Shown here in pieces: positions 9,612-20,509 of a DNA stretch of 64,000 nucleotides; position 1 is the stretch's first letter, and each line of letters begins with the position of its first letter. A program made the position numbers and the translations under genes. The DNA is from Paraburkholderia sp. GTDB taxonomy: Bacteria > Pseudomonadota > Gammaproteobacteria > Burkholderiales > Burkholderiaceae. The notes below the pieces were generated by a model. The model worked only from the letters and a program-made list of their open reading frames with translations, ran no database searches and was not told the DNA's origin. The stretch is from positions 22,467 through 86,466 of the forward strand of contig SCRN01000032.1 in the NCBI GenBank assembly GCA_004322045.1. The letters are read 5' to 3'.

Positions 9612-10697
9612 TCAGGCGGGGGTCTCGGGCAAGAACAATGAACGCGGTTGAAACAGCGGCGACGTGAACGGCTTGTCCTCGCCGCGATCGAATTCGCCGT
9701 GATAGCGGGCGATACGCTCCACTTCGATGCGCGAGCCGAGAATCACGGGCACGCGCTCGTGCAGCGCGCCCGGCACGACATCGAGAATGCGCTCGCGTCC
9801 CGTCGTGGCCGCGCCGCCCGCCTGCTCGATCAGGAAACTCATCGGATTGGCCTCGTAAAGCAGCCGTAGCCGGCCCGGCATCGATGGTTTCTTGAAGTCG
9901 CGCGGGTACATGAAGACACCGCCTCGCATCAAGATGCGATGGACCTCCGCGACCATCGACGCAATCCAGCGCATGTTGAAATCGCGCCCCCTGCAGCCCG
10001 TGCGACCGTCCTTGCACTCCTGGACATCGCGCCTGACGGGCGCTTCCCAGAAGCGCTCGTTCGACGCATTGATGGCGAACTCGCTCGTCTCCACGGGGAT
10101 GCGGATGTCCGAATGCGTAAGCACGAAATTGCCGACGTCGCGCTCGAGCGTGAAGCCGTGCGTGCCGTTGCCGACGGAGAGGACCAGCATCGTCGACGGT
10201 CCGTAGACGGCATAGCCGGCCGCGACCTGCTCTCGGCCAGCGCGCAGGAAGCCGGACTCGTCGCTCGCGCCGTCCGTCGCACGCAAGACCGAAAAGATCG
10301 AGCCGACGATCCCGTTGATGTCGATGTTCGACGAGCCGTCGAGCGGATCGAACGCGAGCAGATACTCGCCGCGCGGATATTTGGATGGGATCGCATAGAC
10401 AGTCTCCATTTCCTCGGAGACCATCGCAGCGAGCAAACCATCCCACTCGCAGTGCTGGACGAAGATCTCGTTGGTCGCCACATCGAGCTTCTGTTGCTCC
10501 TCGCCGTGCGAATTGACCGATTGCGCACCGCCGTAATTGCCGCCGAGCGCGCCGCGCGTGAGCGTCGAAGAAATCGTCTTGATCGCGGCGGCGACGTCGA
10601 TCAACAAGGCCGACAGGCCGGTCGCCGCCACCGGAGACGGCTGGCGATCGAGCGTGTCGATCAGGAACTTCGAAAGGGTCGTACGTCCGTCTTGCAT
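9612..10697 (-). CDS. cbbF: Class I fructose-1,6-bisphosphatase
   Basis: 361-aa enzyme hydrolysing fructose-1,6-bisphosphate (often also sedoheptulose-1,7-bisphosphate in bacteria) for Calvin-cycle regeneration. The metal-binding motif [10 protein letters not shown] is at about residue 125, with [15 protein letters not shown] before it. The C-terminal [20 protein letters not shown] stretch is the sugar-phosphate end of the fold. The start at 10697 has GCAGGAGAG just upstream; only 19 bp separate it from cbbX. Confidence 0.94.
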   Translation of the reverse strand: MQDGRTTLSKFLIDTLDRQPSPVAATGLSALLIDVAAAIKTISSTLTRGALGGNYGGAQSVNSHGEEQQKLDVATNEIFVQHCEWDGLLAAMVSEEMETVYAIPSKYPRGEYLLAFDPLDGSSNIDINGIVGSIFSVLRATDGASDESGFLRAGREQVAAGYAVYGPSTMLVLSVGNGTHGFTLERDVGNFVLTHSDIRIPVETSEFAINASNERFWEAPVRRDVQECKDGRTGCRGRDFNMRWIASMVAEVHRILMRGGVFMYPRDFKKPSMPGRLRLLYEANPMSFLIEQAGGAATTGRERILDVVPGALHERVPVILGSRIEVERIARYHGEFDRGEDKPFTSPLFQPRSLFLPETPA

Positions 10698-10716
10698 GGC
10701 GCTCTCCTGCTGCAGT

Positions 10717-11742
10717 TCAAATCCGGTGTCCGAGCGGCGGTGCGCCGGCGTGCGCGGCGCGCTGCGCAGCGGCATGCGCCTGGCCGTCGTCCTGCTCGGC
10801 CTGCTCGTCCTGCGCAGCAAACACACGGCTTGCGCGAATATCGTCGGCGCCTAGCGCCATCAGCGTCTCGCTCGAAACTGGCGCGCCGCTCGCCAGCGAT
10901 GCCGCGAACACGCGCCGCGCCTGCCTGAGCCGCGCGCGATCGAGCGCGTTGCGCACGGAGCGCGCATTGGCGAAGTTCGGTTGAGCCTTGCGCCGCGCGA
11001 TGTATTCGGCAAACGCTTGGCGTGCCGCGTCGTCGAAGCGGTAGTGCATCGTCTCGAGCATGCGCTCCGCAATCGCGATCAATTCGGACGCCTCGTAATC
11101 GGGGAATTCGATGTGATGGGCGATGCGCGAGCGCAATCCCGGGTTGCTTTGAAAGAAGATGTCCATGCGCGCGGCATAGCCCGCGAGAATCACCACCAGG
11201 TCGTCGCGCTGGTTTTCCATCGTCTGCAGCAGGATTTCGATGGCCTCCTGGCCGTAATCGCGCTCGTTCTCGGGGCGGTAAAGGTAGTAGGCCTCGTCGA
11301 CGAAGAGCACGCCGCCCATGGCGCGCTTAAGCACGTCGCGCGTTTTGGGCGCCGTGTGGCCGATGTACTGGCCCACGAGATCGTCGCGCGTGACGGTCAC
11401 GAGATGATTGCGGCGGATGTAGCCGAGCCGGTGCAGCACCTCGGCCATGCGCAGCGCAACCGTCGTCTTGCCGGTGCCGGGGTTGCCCGAGAAGCACATG
11501 TGCAGCGTCGGCGCGCCGCTCGCGAGGTCCAATTGCCTGCGCGCCCGCTCGACGATGAGCAAGGCCGCGATCTCGCGAATGCGCGTCTTCACGGGCACGA
11601 GGCCCACGAGATCGCGATCGAGGTCGTCCAGCACCTCGGCGATGCCCGAATCGCGGTACAGGCCCGCTAGATCGACGCTGCTCGCGCAAACGGCTGCCGC
11701 CATCGCATCCTCCCGTTGGGTGGGACTCTCCGTCGTGTTCAT
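10717..11742 (-). CDS. cbbX: Red-type RuBisCO activase CbbX
   Basis: AAA+ remodeller that pulls on the C-terminus of the red-type RuBisCO large subunit to release inhibitory sugar phosphates. 341 aa, Walker A GNPGTGKT near residue 90 and Walker [13 protein letters not shown] near 145. The pore-loop segment is [11 protein letters not shown]. The start codon overlaps the cbbS stop by 4 nt, so the two are translationally coupled. The C-terminal 40 residues are Ala/Gln rich and longer than the family core. Confidence 0.95.
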   Translation of the reverse strand: MNTTESPTQREDAMAAAVCASSVDLAGLYRDSGIAEVLDDLDRDLVGLVPVKTRIREIAALLIVERARRQLDLASGAPTLHMCFSGNPGTGKTTVALRMAEVLHRLGYIRRNHLVTVTRDDLVGQYIGHTAPKTRDVLKRAMGGVLFVDEAYYLYRPENERDYGQEAIEILLQTMENQRDDLVVILAGYAARMDIFFQSNPGLRSRIAHHIEFPDYEASELIAIAERMLETMHYRFDDAARQAFAEYIARRKAQPNFANARSVRNALDRARLRQARRVFAASLASGAPVSSETLMALGADDIRASRVFAAQDEQAEQDDGQAHAAAQRAAHAGAPPLGHRI

Positions 11743-12170
11743 CGGTCTTTTTCCGCGTAGCGCTCGCCCTCAGGGGCATTCGTTGCGTAACTCGTCATCG
11801 AGTAGTGCTGCATGCGGCCGCGGCCTTCGGTTCTAGTCAAACGGAAACCCGGTTCCACGGCGGGGCGATTCACGATGAACGACAGGCGCATCGTTTCGAA
11901 CCCGCGCACGGCGTCGAACGCGTTGACCTTGATGTAAAGATGCGGGTACGTGGTGCGGCAAGCCCGCACTTCCTGCATGACACCGGCCGCATCGCGCAGA
12001 TCGAACATGGGCAGCCCCCACATCTCCCAGTAGGTGTTGCGCGGGTGCGGGTCGTCGGTGAATTCCACCGAGCAGGCCCAGCCTTGACTCAGTGCATAGT
12101 CGATCTGGGCGGCGATCTCCTCGTCGGTCAGATCGGGCAAGAACGAAAACGTCCCTTGTGTGATTCGCAT
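11739..12170 (-). CDS. cbbS: RuBisCO small subunit, red type
   Basis: 143 aa. The C-terminal extension after the core ([21 protein letters not shown]) forms the beta-hairpin seen in red-type small subunits. Core motifs [10 protein letters not shown] and [10 protein letters not shown] are present. It is 30 bp after cbbL and overlaps cbbX by 4 nt. Confidence 0.95.
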   Translation of the reverse strand: MRITQGTFSFLPDLTDEEIAAQIDYALSQGWACSVEFTDDPHPRNTYWEMWGLPMFDLRDAAGVMQEVRACRTTYPHLYIKVNAFDAVRGFETMRLSFIVNRPAVEPGFRLTRTEGRGRMQHYSMTSYATNAPEGERYAEKDR

Positions 12171-12200
12171 GGCAATGACCTCGTGTGAGTTCGGTGCGCG

Positions 12201-13703
<1,503 letters not shown>

Positions 13704-13764
13704 CTAGGTGCGTCTCGATGGGAAACGAAACGCGTGATGTCATCGTATGCAGGCCGATACCTGT

Positions 13765-13774
13765 TGAATATTCA
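13765..13774. promoter_or_regulatory. Palindrome TGAATATTCA upstream of cbbL
   Basis: A perfect 10-bp AT-rich palindrome 82 bp upstream of cbbL in otherwise GC-rich DNA. LysR-type regulators such as CbbR bind T-N-A dyads of this kind, so it is a candidate CbbR operator, but no cbbR gene is in the window to support it. Confidence 0.35.
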
Positions 13775-14006
13775 CGATTTCATTCCCGAGACTTAACGGA
13801 TGCCTTATCGATCGCAGATCGTGAACGCGCAGTGCGCGATGTGCGAGTGCCCCGTTTCCGCGCGCGATCGAGGATCTCGTTCAGACAGAGGCGCCGCGGG
13901 TGGCGTGGCACACTTTGCTGCATTTCCGCGACAGTGTTGCGCCGGGCCGTGGTCGTTCCCACTTCACGCAAGCCCCATTCGGCGCGCGCGCGCGTGGCGT
14001 ATGTCC

Positions 14007-14022
14007 CGGCACAGAGCTTGCA
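14007..14022 (+). promoter_or_regulatory. Strong candidate sigma-54 promoter for pqqA
   Basis: CGGCACAGAGCTTGCA matches the -24/-12 consensus TGGCACG-N4-TTGCW at all positions except the first and seventh. The predicted start is about 74 nt before the pqqA ATG. A broken dyad, ACACT-N18-AGTGT, lies about 75-105 bp upstream of it (around 13909-13936) and could be the activator site. Confidence 0.6.
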
Positions 14023-14106
14023 TCGTTCGCACGCCGATCGGCGACCGGCACGGCGTCGGCGCCGCCGACGGCGACTTCTTCGAATCACTGGATGGAGGGA
14101 CGATCG

Positions 14107-14181
14107 ATGCAATGGACGACACCTAGCTTCACCGACATGCGTTTCGGCTTCGAAATCACCATGTACATCGCAACGCGCTAA
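14107..14181 (+). CDS. pqqA: PQQ precursor peptide PqqA
   Basis: 24-residue peptide that is the substrate of PQQ synthesis. Glu16 and Tyr20, the two residues cross-linked by PqqE and retained in PQQ, lie in the conserved FEITMY. The N-terminus (MQWTTPSFTDMRFG) is family-like. GGAGGGA is about 8 nt upstream. It is separated from pqqB by 1.8 kb containing a kinase gene on the opposite strand and a cytochrome b561 gene, so it has its own promoter. A strong hairpin follows directly. Confidence 0.93.
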   Translation: MQWTTPSFTDMRFGFEITMYIATR

Positions 14182-14187
14182 GCGGTA

Positions 14188-14211
14188 ACGGGCTGCCCGT
14201 CGGGCGCCCGT
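14188..14211 (+). terminator. Hairpin directly after pqqA
   Basis: ACGGGC-t-GCCC-gtc-GGGC-GCCCGT folds into a 10-bp stem with one bulged base, 6 nt after the pqqA stop. A hairpin after pqqA commonly limits read-through so that the peptide is made in excess. There is no T-run. Confidence 0.55.
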
Positions 14212-14265
14212 AGCGCAACGCCAACCGAGCCGATATGCGGACGAAGGGCCGCGCGCCCCTCGCCC

Positions 14266-14889
14266 TTAACCCCCCGCACCGCCCGGCCGGTCGCCGGCCC
14301 ATGCGGCCGGCACATTCAAGAGGCGATCGCGCATCAGCGCGACGTTGTCCTTGCTGAACAGCTCGACCACGTAATTGGCGTCGCTGACGTAGCCGATAAA
14401 GCGCGGGTCGACCACCCCACTGCGCGCATGCGAGTCGAGCGGCTCGGCCGGATCGATCGCACACGCCTTCACGAGCGTGAGCCGCTCGGCATTGAGCATC
14501 GTCGAAAGCCATGCGGCGAGGCTGTCCGACTTCGCATCCCAATTGCTCATCGCATCGGGCGTGTCGCACATGAGGGCCGTCGGCACCCATACGGCCACGC
14601 GCCCGTCGCGCAATGCTCGCCGGATTTTGGCCTCGCTCGACGCAAGCACGAGTTCCGGCACGAGGTCTTGCATCAGCACCGCATACTGGGCCATGGCGAG
14701 CAAACACATGTTGTGCGCAGCCAACTCGCCCAAGCGCCATTCGGCTTGATACTGCCGTACCTTGTCCACGAAATCGCCGCCGCCCGGAACGATCACGACG
14801 CGCCCCCCGCCCACTTCGGCAAGCTCGGTGAGCCAGTTGCGCAGCGCCGGCTCGTGACTGAGGCCGCCCCCGATCTTCACCACCCACAT
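14266..14889 (-). CDS. mfnE: MfnE-like amino-acid-kinase-family protein
   Basis: 207-aa member of the amino acid kinase fold: N-terminal nucleotide-binding GGG loop (MWVVKIGGGLS) and IVPGGGDFVDKVRQYQ near residue 45. Archaeal MfnE phosphorylates the aminomethylfuran precursor of methanofuran, and bacterial homologues accompany the tetrahydromethanopterin pathway of methylotrophs; this fits mtdB here. The ATG at 14889 has GAGGA at 7 nt; the much longer open frame upstream has no family similarity. It is transcribed against pqqA and pqqB. The fold is sure; the exact substrate is inferred from context. Confidence 0.75.
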   Translation of the reverse strand: MWVVKIGGGLSHEPALRNWLTELAEVGGGRVVIVPGGGDFVDKVRQYQAEWRLGELAAHNMCLLAMAQYAVLMQDLVPELVLASSEAKIRRALRDGRVAVWVPTALMCDTPDAMSNWDAKSDSLAAWLSTMLNAERLTLVKACAIDPAEPLDSHARSGVVDPRFIGYVSDANYVVELFSKDNVALMRDRLLNVPAAWAGDRPGGAGG

Positions 14890-15390
14890 ACCGTTGTCCT
14901 CGCATGGTTCGATCCGTCCTCGCGGCTTGGTATCTTTCCGCTCTGCCGCATGCCCGCACAGGCCAGGGCTCCGCCGTTCGACGCCAAGACAGCCTCGTCG
15001 GAGCGCACGGCACGCGCGGCGCAGGCCGAGCCCCGGGGCCGCCTGCCGACGTCGTGGCGCTGAACCACACAAGTTCCATGCCATTGAGCGCGCCCCGCGC
15101 GGGCGTAAGCGAAAGGCAAGCTGGGCGTGCCTCATCGGAGCAGCGCCCGGTGACACTGTGCGCCAGAACGATAGACAATCTGTTCGGTGAGACGCACCGC
15201 AACCGCGGCGAGCGCTCGCGCCCTGGCGAGACGTATAGAGGCGCCGCGGTCGGCATAGAGCTTGCTCTAGGATCTGTTCACGCCAACTCCGGCTTGTGCA
15301 GGCCGCCAGCAAGGCCGAATGCAAGCAATGCGACGAAGGCCATGCCCGCCGCCGTCGCGAGACAGATGAAGGCGGCGATCGGAGACAGTC
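14890..15390. other. Divergent region between kinase and cytochrome b561
   Basis: About 500 bp with several open frames on both strands but no recognisable protein or good ribosome site. It probably holds promoters for the kinase (minus) and the b561-pqqBCDE unit (plus). I could not place them. Confidence 0.45.
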
Positions 15391-16008
15391 ATGACGACGA
15401 CCCACTCGCGCGATGCGCGAGCGCAAGCGGTGCGGCGCGAATCACCGGAGGCGGTCACGCGCTTCGCGGCTTCGCTGATCGTTTTGCACTGGCTGATCGC
15501 ACTCGCGATCATCGCGCTGCTCGCGCTCGGGCTCTATATGGTCGGCTTGCCGAAAGGTTTGCCCATCAAGGCGACGCTGATCAATCTGCACAAGTCGCTC
15601 GGGCTAACGGTTTTCCTGCTTGTGCTTATCCGCATTGCCGTACGCATGGCCGCGAACCGGCCGCCGCTACCGCCGATGCGACCGTGGCAACGCGCCGCCG
15701 CGCGCACGACGCAGGCTTTTTTATACGTCGGGATGGTTGCATTGCCGGTGACCGGGTACCTGGGATCCTCGTTCAACAAATACGGCGTGCGCTTCTGGGG
15801 CCTGGCGCTGCCGGCATGGGGACGGGATGATCCTTCCGTGCGCGGCCTTTTTTTCGGTGCCCATCACGTGCTCGCTTATGCGATGATCGGGCTCGTCGTC
15901 CTTCATATCGGGGGGGCGCTCAAGCACGAATTCATTGATCGCGACGCGCTGCTCGCAACCATGCTGCCGCAGCGAGCGAACTCCAAGGCCCGGAGGCGAC
16001 GCGCATGA
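15391..16008 (+). CDS. Cytochrome b561 family membrane protein
   Basis: 205 aa with four membrane segments and the b561 (CybB-type) pattern: His in [11 protein letters not shown], His in [10 protein letters not shown], and His residues in [18 protein letters not shown] as heme ligands. Members shuttle electrons between the quinone pool and periplasmic partners. The ATG has GGAGACAGTC upstream. It ends 13 bp before pqqB and is probably cotranscribed with the pqq genes. It could pass electrons from a PQQ enzyme, but this is inferred from position alone. Confidence 0.9.
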   Translation: MTTTHSRDARAQAVRRESPEAVTRFAASLIVLHWLIALAIIALLALGLYMVGLPKGLPIKATLINLHKSLGLTVFLLVLIRIAVRMAANRPPLPPMRPWQRAAARTTQAFLYVGMVALPVTGYLGSSFNKYGVRFWGLALPAWGRDDPSVRGLFFGAHHVLAYAMIGLVVLHIGGALKHEFIDRDALLATMLPQRANSKARRRRA

Positions 16009-16021
16009 GGAACTGCCCCCC

Positions 16022-16951
16022 ATGAAGATTAAGGTGCTCGGCTCATCCGCGGGAGGCGGGTTCCCGCAATGGAACTGCAACTGCCGCAACTGCGACGGAT
16101 TGCGTCGCGGCGCGATCAAAGCGCGGGCGCGCACCCAGTCGTCGATCGCCGTCAGCGCCGACGGAACGGACTGGCTGCTCATCAACGCCTCTCCCGATCT
16201 GCTCGCGCAAATCGCCGCGCATCCCGAACTGCAGCCTGCGCGGCGCGTGCGCGACACGGGCATCGCGGCCGTGCTCGTCATCGACGCGCAGATCGATCAC
16301 GTCACGGGGCTGCTGATGCTGCGCGAACGCGGCGCACCGCTCCCGCTCTATGCGACGAACGCCGTCTGGCAGGATTTGACCACAGGCTTTCCGATCGGCC
16401 CGATGCTTTCGCATTACTGCGGCGTGACGCACCACCCCATCCCGCTCGATGGCACGCCGCTCACGCTCGCCGCGCTACCGCGCATCGCCATCGAAGCGGT
16501 GCCGCTTTTGAGCAAGGCGCCGCCCTACTCGCCGCATCGCGAGGCGCCCGAGCGGGGCGATAACATCGGGCTCGCCATCACGAACCTCGAGACGGGCAAG
16601 CGCGCGTTCTATGCCCCTGGCCTCGGCGTGCTCGAGCCGCACGTGCTCGCGGCGATGCGCGCCGCCGATTTGCTGCTCGTCGACGGCACGACGTGGACCG
16701 ACGATGAAATGATCGCGCTCGGCCTTTCCGGCAAGACGGCGTTGGACATGGGGCATTTGGCACAGTCGGGGAAAGGCGGGATGATCGAAGTGCTCGATTC
16801 GATCGAGTCGTCGGATCGGCGCCGCGTGCGCAAAGTGCTGATTCACATCAACAACACGAATCCGATTCTGCTCGAGGACGGAGCCGAACGGCGCATATTG
16901 ACCGAGCATGGCATCGAGGTCGCCGAGGACGGCATGGCCTTCGAGCTATGA
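16022..16951 (+). CDS. pqqB: PQQ biosynthesis protein PqqB
   Basis: 309-aa metallo-beta-lactamase-fold oxygenase acting on the PqqE/PqqF-processed Glu-Tyr intermediate. The N-terminus [19 protein letters not shown] and the CNCRNCDG cysteines are typical, and the metal-site region [12 protein letters not shown] is at about residue 90. The start at 16022 matches the family start and has GAGGAAC upstream. Confidence 0.96.
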   Translation: MKIKVLGSSAGGGFPQWNCNCRNCDGLRRGAIKARARTQSSIAVSADGTDWLLINASPDLLAQIAAHPELQPARRVRDTGIAAVLVIDAQIDHVTGLLMLRERGAPLPLYATNAVWQDLTTGFPIGPMLSHYCGVTHHPIPLDGTPLTLAALPRIAIEAVPLLSKAPPYSPHREAPERGDNIGLAITNLETGKRAFYAPGLGVLEPHVLAAMRAADLLLVDGTTWTDDEMIALGLSGKTALDMGHLAQSGKGGMIEVLDSIESSDRRRVRKVLIHINNTNPILLEDGAERRILTEHGIEVAEDGMAFEL

Positions 16952-17026
16952 CCGCGTGTCGGCGCGCAGCCAAATCCAGCGTGGCCGGAGCCGCAACGTG
17001 AGACAGATCAGAGGAGACGAGACTCG

Positions 17027-17767
17027 ATGACGATCGACGACTGCTTCGGCACGGCGCCCGTGCGCCAGTGCGATCCGGCGCAACCGGCATTGACGCGTGA
17101 AGCGTTCGAGGCCGCGCTGCGCGCGAAAGGCGCGGGCTACCATATCCACCACCCGTTCAACGTGCGGCTCAATTCGGGTGGCGCTTCATCCGAGCAAATT
17201 CGCGGCTGGGTCGCCAACCGCTTCTACTACCAGATCAACATCCCGATCAAGGATGCGGCGATCATGTCGAACTGCCCCGATCGCGAAACGCGCCGCCAAT
17301 GGGTCACGCGCATTCTCGATCACGACGGCTACGGCGAGAACGAGGGCGGCATCGAAGCGTGGTCGCGCCTCGGTGAGGCGGTCGGACTCGCACGCAGCGC
17401 GCTCTGGTCGCTCGAGCACGTGACGCCGGGCGTGCGCTTCGCCGTCGATGCTTACGTCAATTTCGCGCGGCGCGCGCCCTGGCAAGAGGCGGTCTGCTCG
17501 TCGCTCACGGAGATGTTTGCGCCGCAGATCCACAAGGACCGCTTGGCCTCGTGGCCACAGCATTACCCGTGGATCGATGCCGAAGGGCTTGCCTACTTTC
17601 GTTCGCGCATTCCGCTTGCGCAGCGCGACGTCGAGCATGGCCTGAAAGTGACGCTCGACCATTTCACGCGCCGCGACCAACAGGAGCGTGCGTTGACGAT
17701 CCTACAGTTCAAGCTCGACGTCCTATGGTCGATGCTCGACGCCATCGAGAAGGCCTTTCCCGCATGA
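17027..17767 (+). CDS. pqqC: Pyrroloquinoline-quinone synthase PqqC
   Basis: 246-aa cofactorless oxidase catalysing the final ring closure and eight-electron oxidation to PQQ. Conserved segments [14 protein letters not shown] (about 38-51) and the helical [18 protein letters not shown] follow the family. A strong GAGGAGACGAG precedes the ATG. Its stop overlaps the pqqD start (ATGA). Confidence 0.96.
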   Translation: MTIDDCFGTAPVRQCDPAQPALTREAFEAALRAKGAGYHIHHPFNVRLNSGGASSEQIRGWVANRFYYQINIPIKDAAIMSNCPDRETRRQWVTRILDHDGYGENEGGIEAWSRLGEAVGLARSALWSLEHVTPGVRFAVDAYVNFARRAPWQEAVCSSLTEMFAPQIHKDRLASWPQHYPWIDAEGLAYFRSRIPLAQRDVEHGLKVTLDHFTRRDQQERALTILQFKLDVLWSMLDAIEKAFPA

Positions 17768-18054
17768 ATACCGACTCGCCAGCGCCCGCTGCCAGCGCGC
17801 ACGATACGCCGCCACGGCTCAAGCCGCTTTTTCGCTTGCAGTGGGAGAATGTGCAAAACGCATACGTGCTTCTCTATCCCGAAGGGATGGTCAAGCTCAA
17901 TCAAAGTGCGGCTGAAATCCTCAAGCGCTGCGACGGCACGCGTTCGCTCGACGCCGTAATCGCCGAGCTCGAAACGACATTCGAGGCGATCGGCATCGGC
18001 GACGAAGTGCGCGCATTCGTGGCCCAAGCGCGATTGCGCGGCTGGCTGGAGTAA
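17764..18054 (+). CDS. pqqD: PqqA-binding chaperone PqqD
   Basis: 96-aa RiPP-recognition protein that carries PqqA to PqqE. The family motif [25 protein letters not shown] is complete (about 35-60). The start overlaps pqqC by 4 nt and pqqE begins 4 bp after its stop, so the three are coupled. Confidence 0.95.
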   Translation: MNTDSPAPAASAHDTPPRLKPLFRLQWENVQNAYVLLYPEGMVKLNQSAAEILKRCDGTRSLDAVIAELETTFEAIGIGDEVRAFVAQARLRGWLE

Positions 18055-18058
18055 TCCC

Positions 18059-19324
18059 ATGAGCGAGATTTCGGCATATGAAGCCGGTGCCGCAGCGGCA
18101 TCGTCCGGGGAAGCACCGCAAGCGGTGGCGCCGCCGCTTTGGTTGCTCGCCGAACTCACGTACCGCTGCCCGCTCCATTGCGCGTTCTGCTACAACCCCG
18201 TGGACTACGCCGCCAATCGGCAAGAACTCGATACGGATCAGTGGATAGCGGTCCTTCGCGAGGCGCGCGCGCTCGGCGCGGCGCAACTTGGCCTGTCGGG
18301 CGGCGAACCACTGCTGCGCGACGATCTCACGACGCTCGTGAAGGAAGCACGGGCGCTCGGCTTCTATACGAATCTGATCACGTCCGGCGTGGGCTTGACC
18401 GACCGGCGCTTGGACGAACTCAAAGCGGCCGGTCTCGATCACATCCAACTCTCGTTTCAAGACTCCACGCAGCAACTGAACGACTTCCTCAGCAGCACGC
18501 GAACGTTCGATTTGAAGCGCCGCGTTGCGGCGTCGATCAAGGCGCACGGCTTTCCGATGGTGATGAATTGCGTCTTGCATCGCTACAACCTGCCGCATGT
18601 CGACAAGATCATCGACATGGCGCTCGCAATGGGCGCAGAGTACCTTGAACTCGCCAACACGCAGTACTACGGCTGGGCGTTGGCCAACCGCGCGCAATTG
18701 CTGCCGACGCGCGAACAGCTCGAACAAGCCGAAGCCGTCGTCGAGGCTTACCGCAAGACGCACGGCGACAAGTGCCGCATTTTCTTCGTCGTCCCCGACT
18801 ACTTCGAAGAGCGGCCCAAGCGCTGCATGAACGGTTGGGGCTCGGTGTTTCTCGGCGTGGCACCCGACGGCACGGCCCTGCCCTGCCACGCGGCGCGCAG
18901 CCTGCCCGGCCTCTCGTTCCCGAACGTGACCGAGACCGCGCTGCGCGAGATCTGGTACGAGAGCACCGCATTCAATCGCTTTCGCGGGTTCGATTGGATG
19001 AAAGAGCCGTGCCGCAGTTGCGAGGAGAAGACCAAAGACCTGGGCGGTTGCCGCTGCCAAGCGTACCTGTTGACGGGCGACGCGGCCAATGCGGATCCGG
19101 TCTGCGGCAAATCGGCCGACCACGCACGCGTCGTGCGATTCGTCGATGACGCACGAGCACGCGCGCTGCAAAGCACGGCCGCAGCCACCGAACGCCCCAT
19201 TCTCTTTCGCAACGATGCGAATTCCCGCGCTTTCGCGGCGGCCGGCAACGACCTGGGCGAAGGCACGACCTCCGCCTCTGCCTCCGCCGCTGCCGCCGGG
19301 ACGCGATCGCCCGACGTGCCGTGA
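18059..19324 (+). CDS. pqqE: PqqA peptide cyclase, radical SAM PqqE
   Basis: 421-aa radical SAM enzyme forming the C-C bond between Glu16 and Tyr20 of PqqA. The radical SAM cluster motif CPLHCAFC (CxxxCxxC) is near residue 38. The C-terminal SPASM region has the auxiliary-cluster cysteines: CHAARS, PCRSCEEK, GGCRCQ and DPVC. The last 60 residues form a low-complexity Ala/Ser-rich tail longer than the usual family end. Confidence 0.96.
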   Translation: MSEISAYEAGAAAASSGEAPQAVAPPLWLLAELTYRCPLHCAFCYNPVDYAANRQELDTDQWIAVLREARALGAAQLGLSGGEPLLRDDLTTLVKEARALGFYTNLITSGVGLTDRRLDELKAAGLDHIQLSFQDSTQQLNDFLSSTRTFDLKRRVAASIKAHGFPMVMNCVLHRYNLPHVDKIIDMALAMGAEYLELANTQYYGWALANRAQLLPTREQLEQAEAVVEAYRKTHGDKCRIFFVVPDYFEERPKRCMNGWGSVFLGVAPDGTALPCHAARSLPGLSFPNVTETALREIWYESTAFNRFRGFDWMKEPCRSCEEKTKDLGGCRCQAYLLTGDAANADPVCGKSADHARVVRFVDDARARALQSTAAATERPILFRNDANSRAFAAAGNDLGEGTTSASASAAAAGTRSPDVP

Positions 19325-19350
19325 CCGAGCGCGCCGTGCTCTGACCTGAC

Positions 19351-20433
19351 TCAGCGCGATTCGATCGAACCGTCGCTGGGCGGATAGGTGACGATGCCCC
19401 ATGCGAGCGGCAGATCGCCGATTTGCTTGACGACATGGTAGTCACCCGCATCGATGACGAACACGGCGTCGGAGCGGCCGCACGCCAGCAACAGCTTCGA
19501 GCCATCGGGCGTAAAGCTGAAGTGCCAGCAACGCTTGCCAACGGGCACCTGAGCGATGGGTTCCAACGTTTTCGCGTCGAACACTTGCAAGGTCTGATCG
19601 CGTGCCGCGGCCACGAACAACCGCTTTCCGTCCGGCCCGAATGCGACGCCATAAGGGCCGAGCTTCGTATCGACGGACTTCACGACATGAAAATCGCCTG
19701 CGTCGAGCACGATCATCTTGCTCAGCGATTCGAGCGTCACGACGTATTGCGTACCGTCCGGGGAACGCCTGATGCCACGGGGCCGCCCGCCGGCCGGCAC
19801 CTTCACGGTCGCGATCGGCTTGCCGCTCGGCGCGTCGTACACGGACACGGTGTCGTCGCCCTCGTTCGTGACGAGCATTTGCTTGCCGTCGCGAGAGAAC
19901 TCCACGCCCTCCGTTTCATGGCCGCTCACCACGGAATGCACGACTTTCCAGGTCTTCAGATCGACGATTGCAATCTCGGCCGGCGGCTTGTTCGCGTCGT
20001 CGTCTTGGGCGCCCGGTTTGTTCGGCGATGTGCCGGCGGCTTTGTCCGCGGGCTTGCCCGAATCGCCCGGCTCGTAGGTCACGTACGCAAACCCGCCATG
20101 CACGCGCACGTATTCGGGGTTTTTGCCGATCTTCACGCGCTCGACAACGCGGCCCGTCGCCGTATCGATCGCCGCCAGTTCACCGGTGTTCTTATCGGCG
20201 ACGACGAGACGCGTGCCGTCGTCGTTGAGACTGAGCCCTCGCGGCCCCGCGGCGCCGATCGAAAACGTCTTCTCGAGCGTCATCGTGTCAAGGCCGATCA
20301 CGCCAATGCCGGCCTTCTCGCTCGTGACGTAAGCGAGCGGCGCGGCTTGCAGCGAGCCTGCCGTGAGCCATGCGGCCGCGGCGGCAATGAGCGGCCGTAG
20401 GATGTGCGTCGCCGTGGGTCGAGTCTCCAGCAT
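19351..20433 (-). CDS. Exported YVTN-type beta-propeller protein associated with PQQ
   Basis: 360 aa with a signal peptide (about 1-30, ending SLQA-APL) and repeated propeller blades (NEGDDTVSVYD, SPDGTQYVVT, GPDGKRLFVAA, TPDGSKLLLAC). Proteins of this kind are found next to pqq or quinoprotein genes and are often annotated as PQQ-dependent catabolism-associated. It is convergent with pqqE, 26 bp apart. The start at 20433 has CGGAGAAC upstream and a candidate -24/-12 promoter just before. An Asp-rich insert near residue 140 (GAQDDDANK) breaks one blade. Confidence 0.85.
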   Translation of the reverse strand: MLETRPTATHILRPLIAAAAAWLTAGSLQAAPLAYVTSEKAGIGVIGLDTMTLEKTFSIGAAGPRGLSLNDDGTRLVVADKNTGELAAIDTATGRVVERVKIGKNPEYVRVHGGFAYVTYEPGDSGKPADKAAGTSPNKPGAQDDDANKPPAEIAIVDLKTWKVVHSVVSGHETEGVEFSRDGKQMLVTNEGDDTVSVYDAPSGKPIATVKVPAGGRPRGIRRSPDGTQYVVTLESLSKMIVLDAGDFHVVKSVDTKLGPYGVAFGPDGKRLFVAAARDQTLQVFDAKTLEPIAQVPVGKRCWHFSFTPDGSKLLLACGRSDAVFVIDAGDYHVVKQIGDLPLAWGIVTYPPSDGSIESR

Positions 20434-20466
20434 GTCGTTCTCCGTTCGGTTTGGTTGCGGTTTCGT

Positions 20467-20482
20467 TGCAGGTTTATTGCCG
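20467..20482 (-). promoter_or_regulatory. Candidate sigma-54 promoter for the beta-propeller gene
   Basis: Minus-strand CGGCAATAAACCTGCA has GGCA, correct GG-N10-GC spacing and TGCA. It would place the start about 22 nt before the ATG. Confidence 0.35.
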
Positions 20483-20509
20483 CCGGCTCGCTGTTGCAGG
20501 CAGGCGCTG

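Noticed and set aside
14904..15830. 308-aa plus-strand frame across the kinase/b561 spacer
   Set aside because: It runs into the cytochrome b561 gene in a different frame and has no family features.
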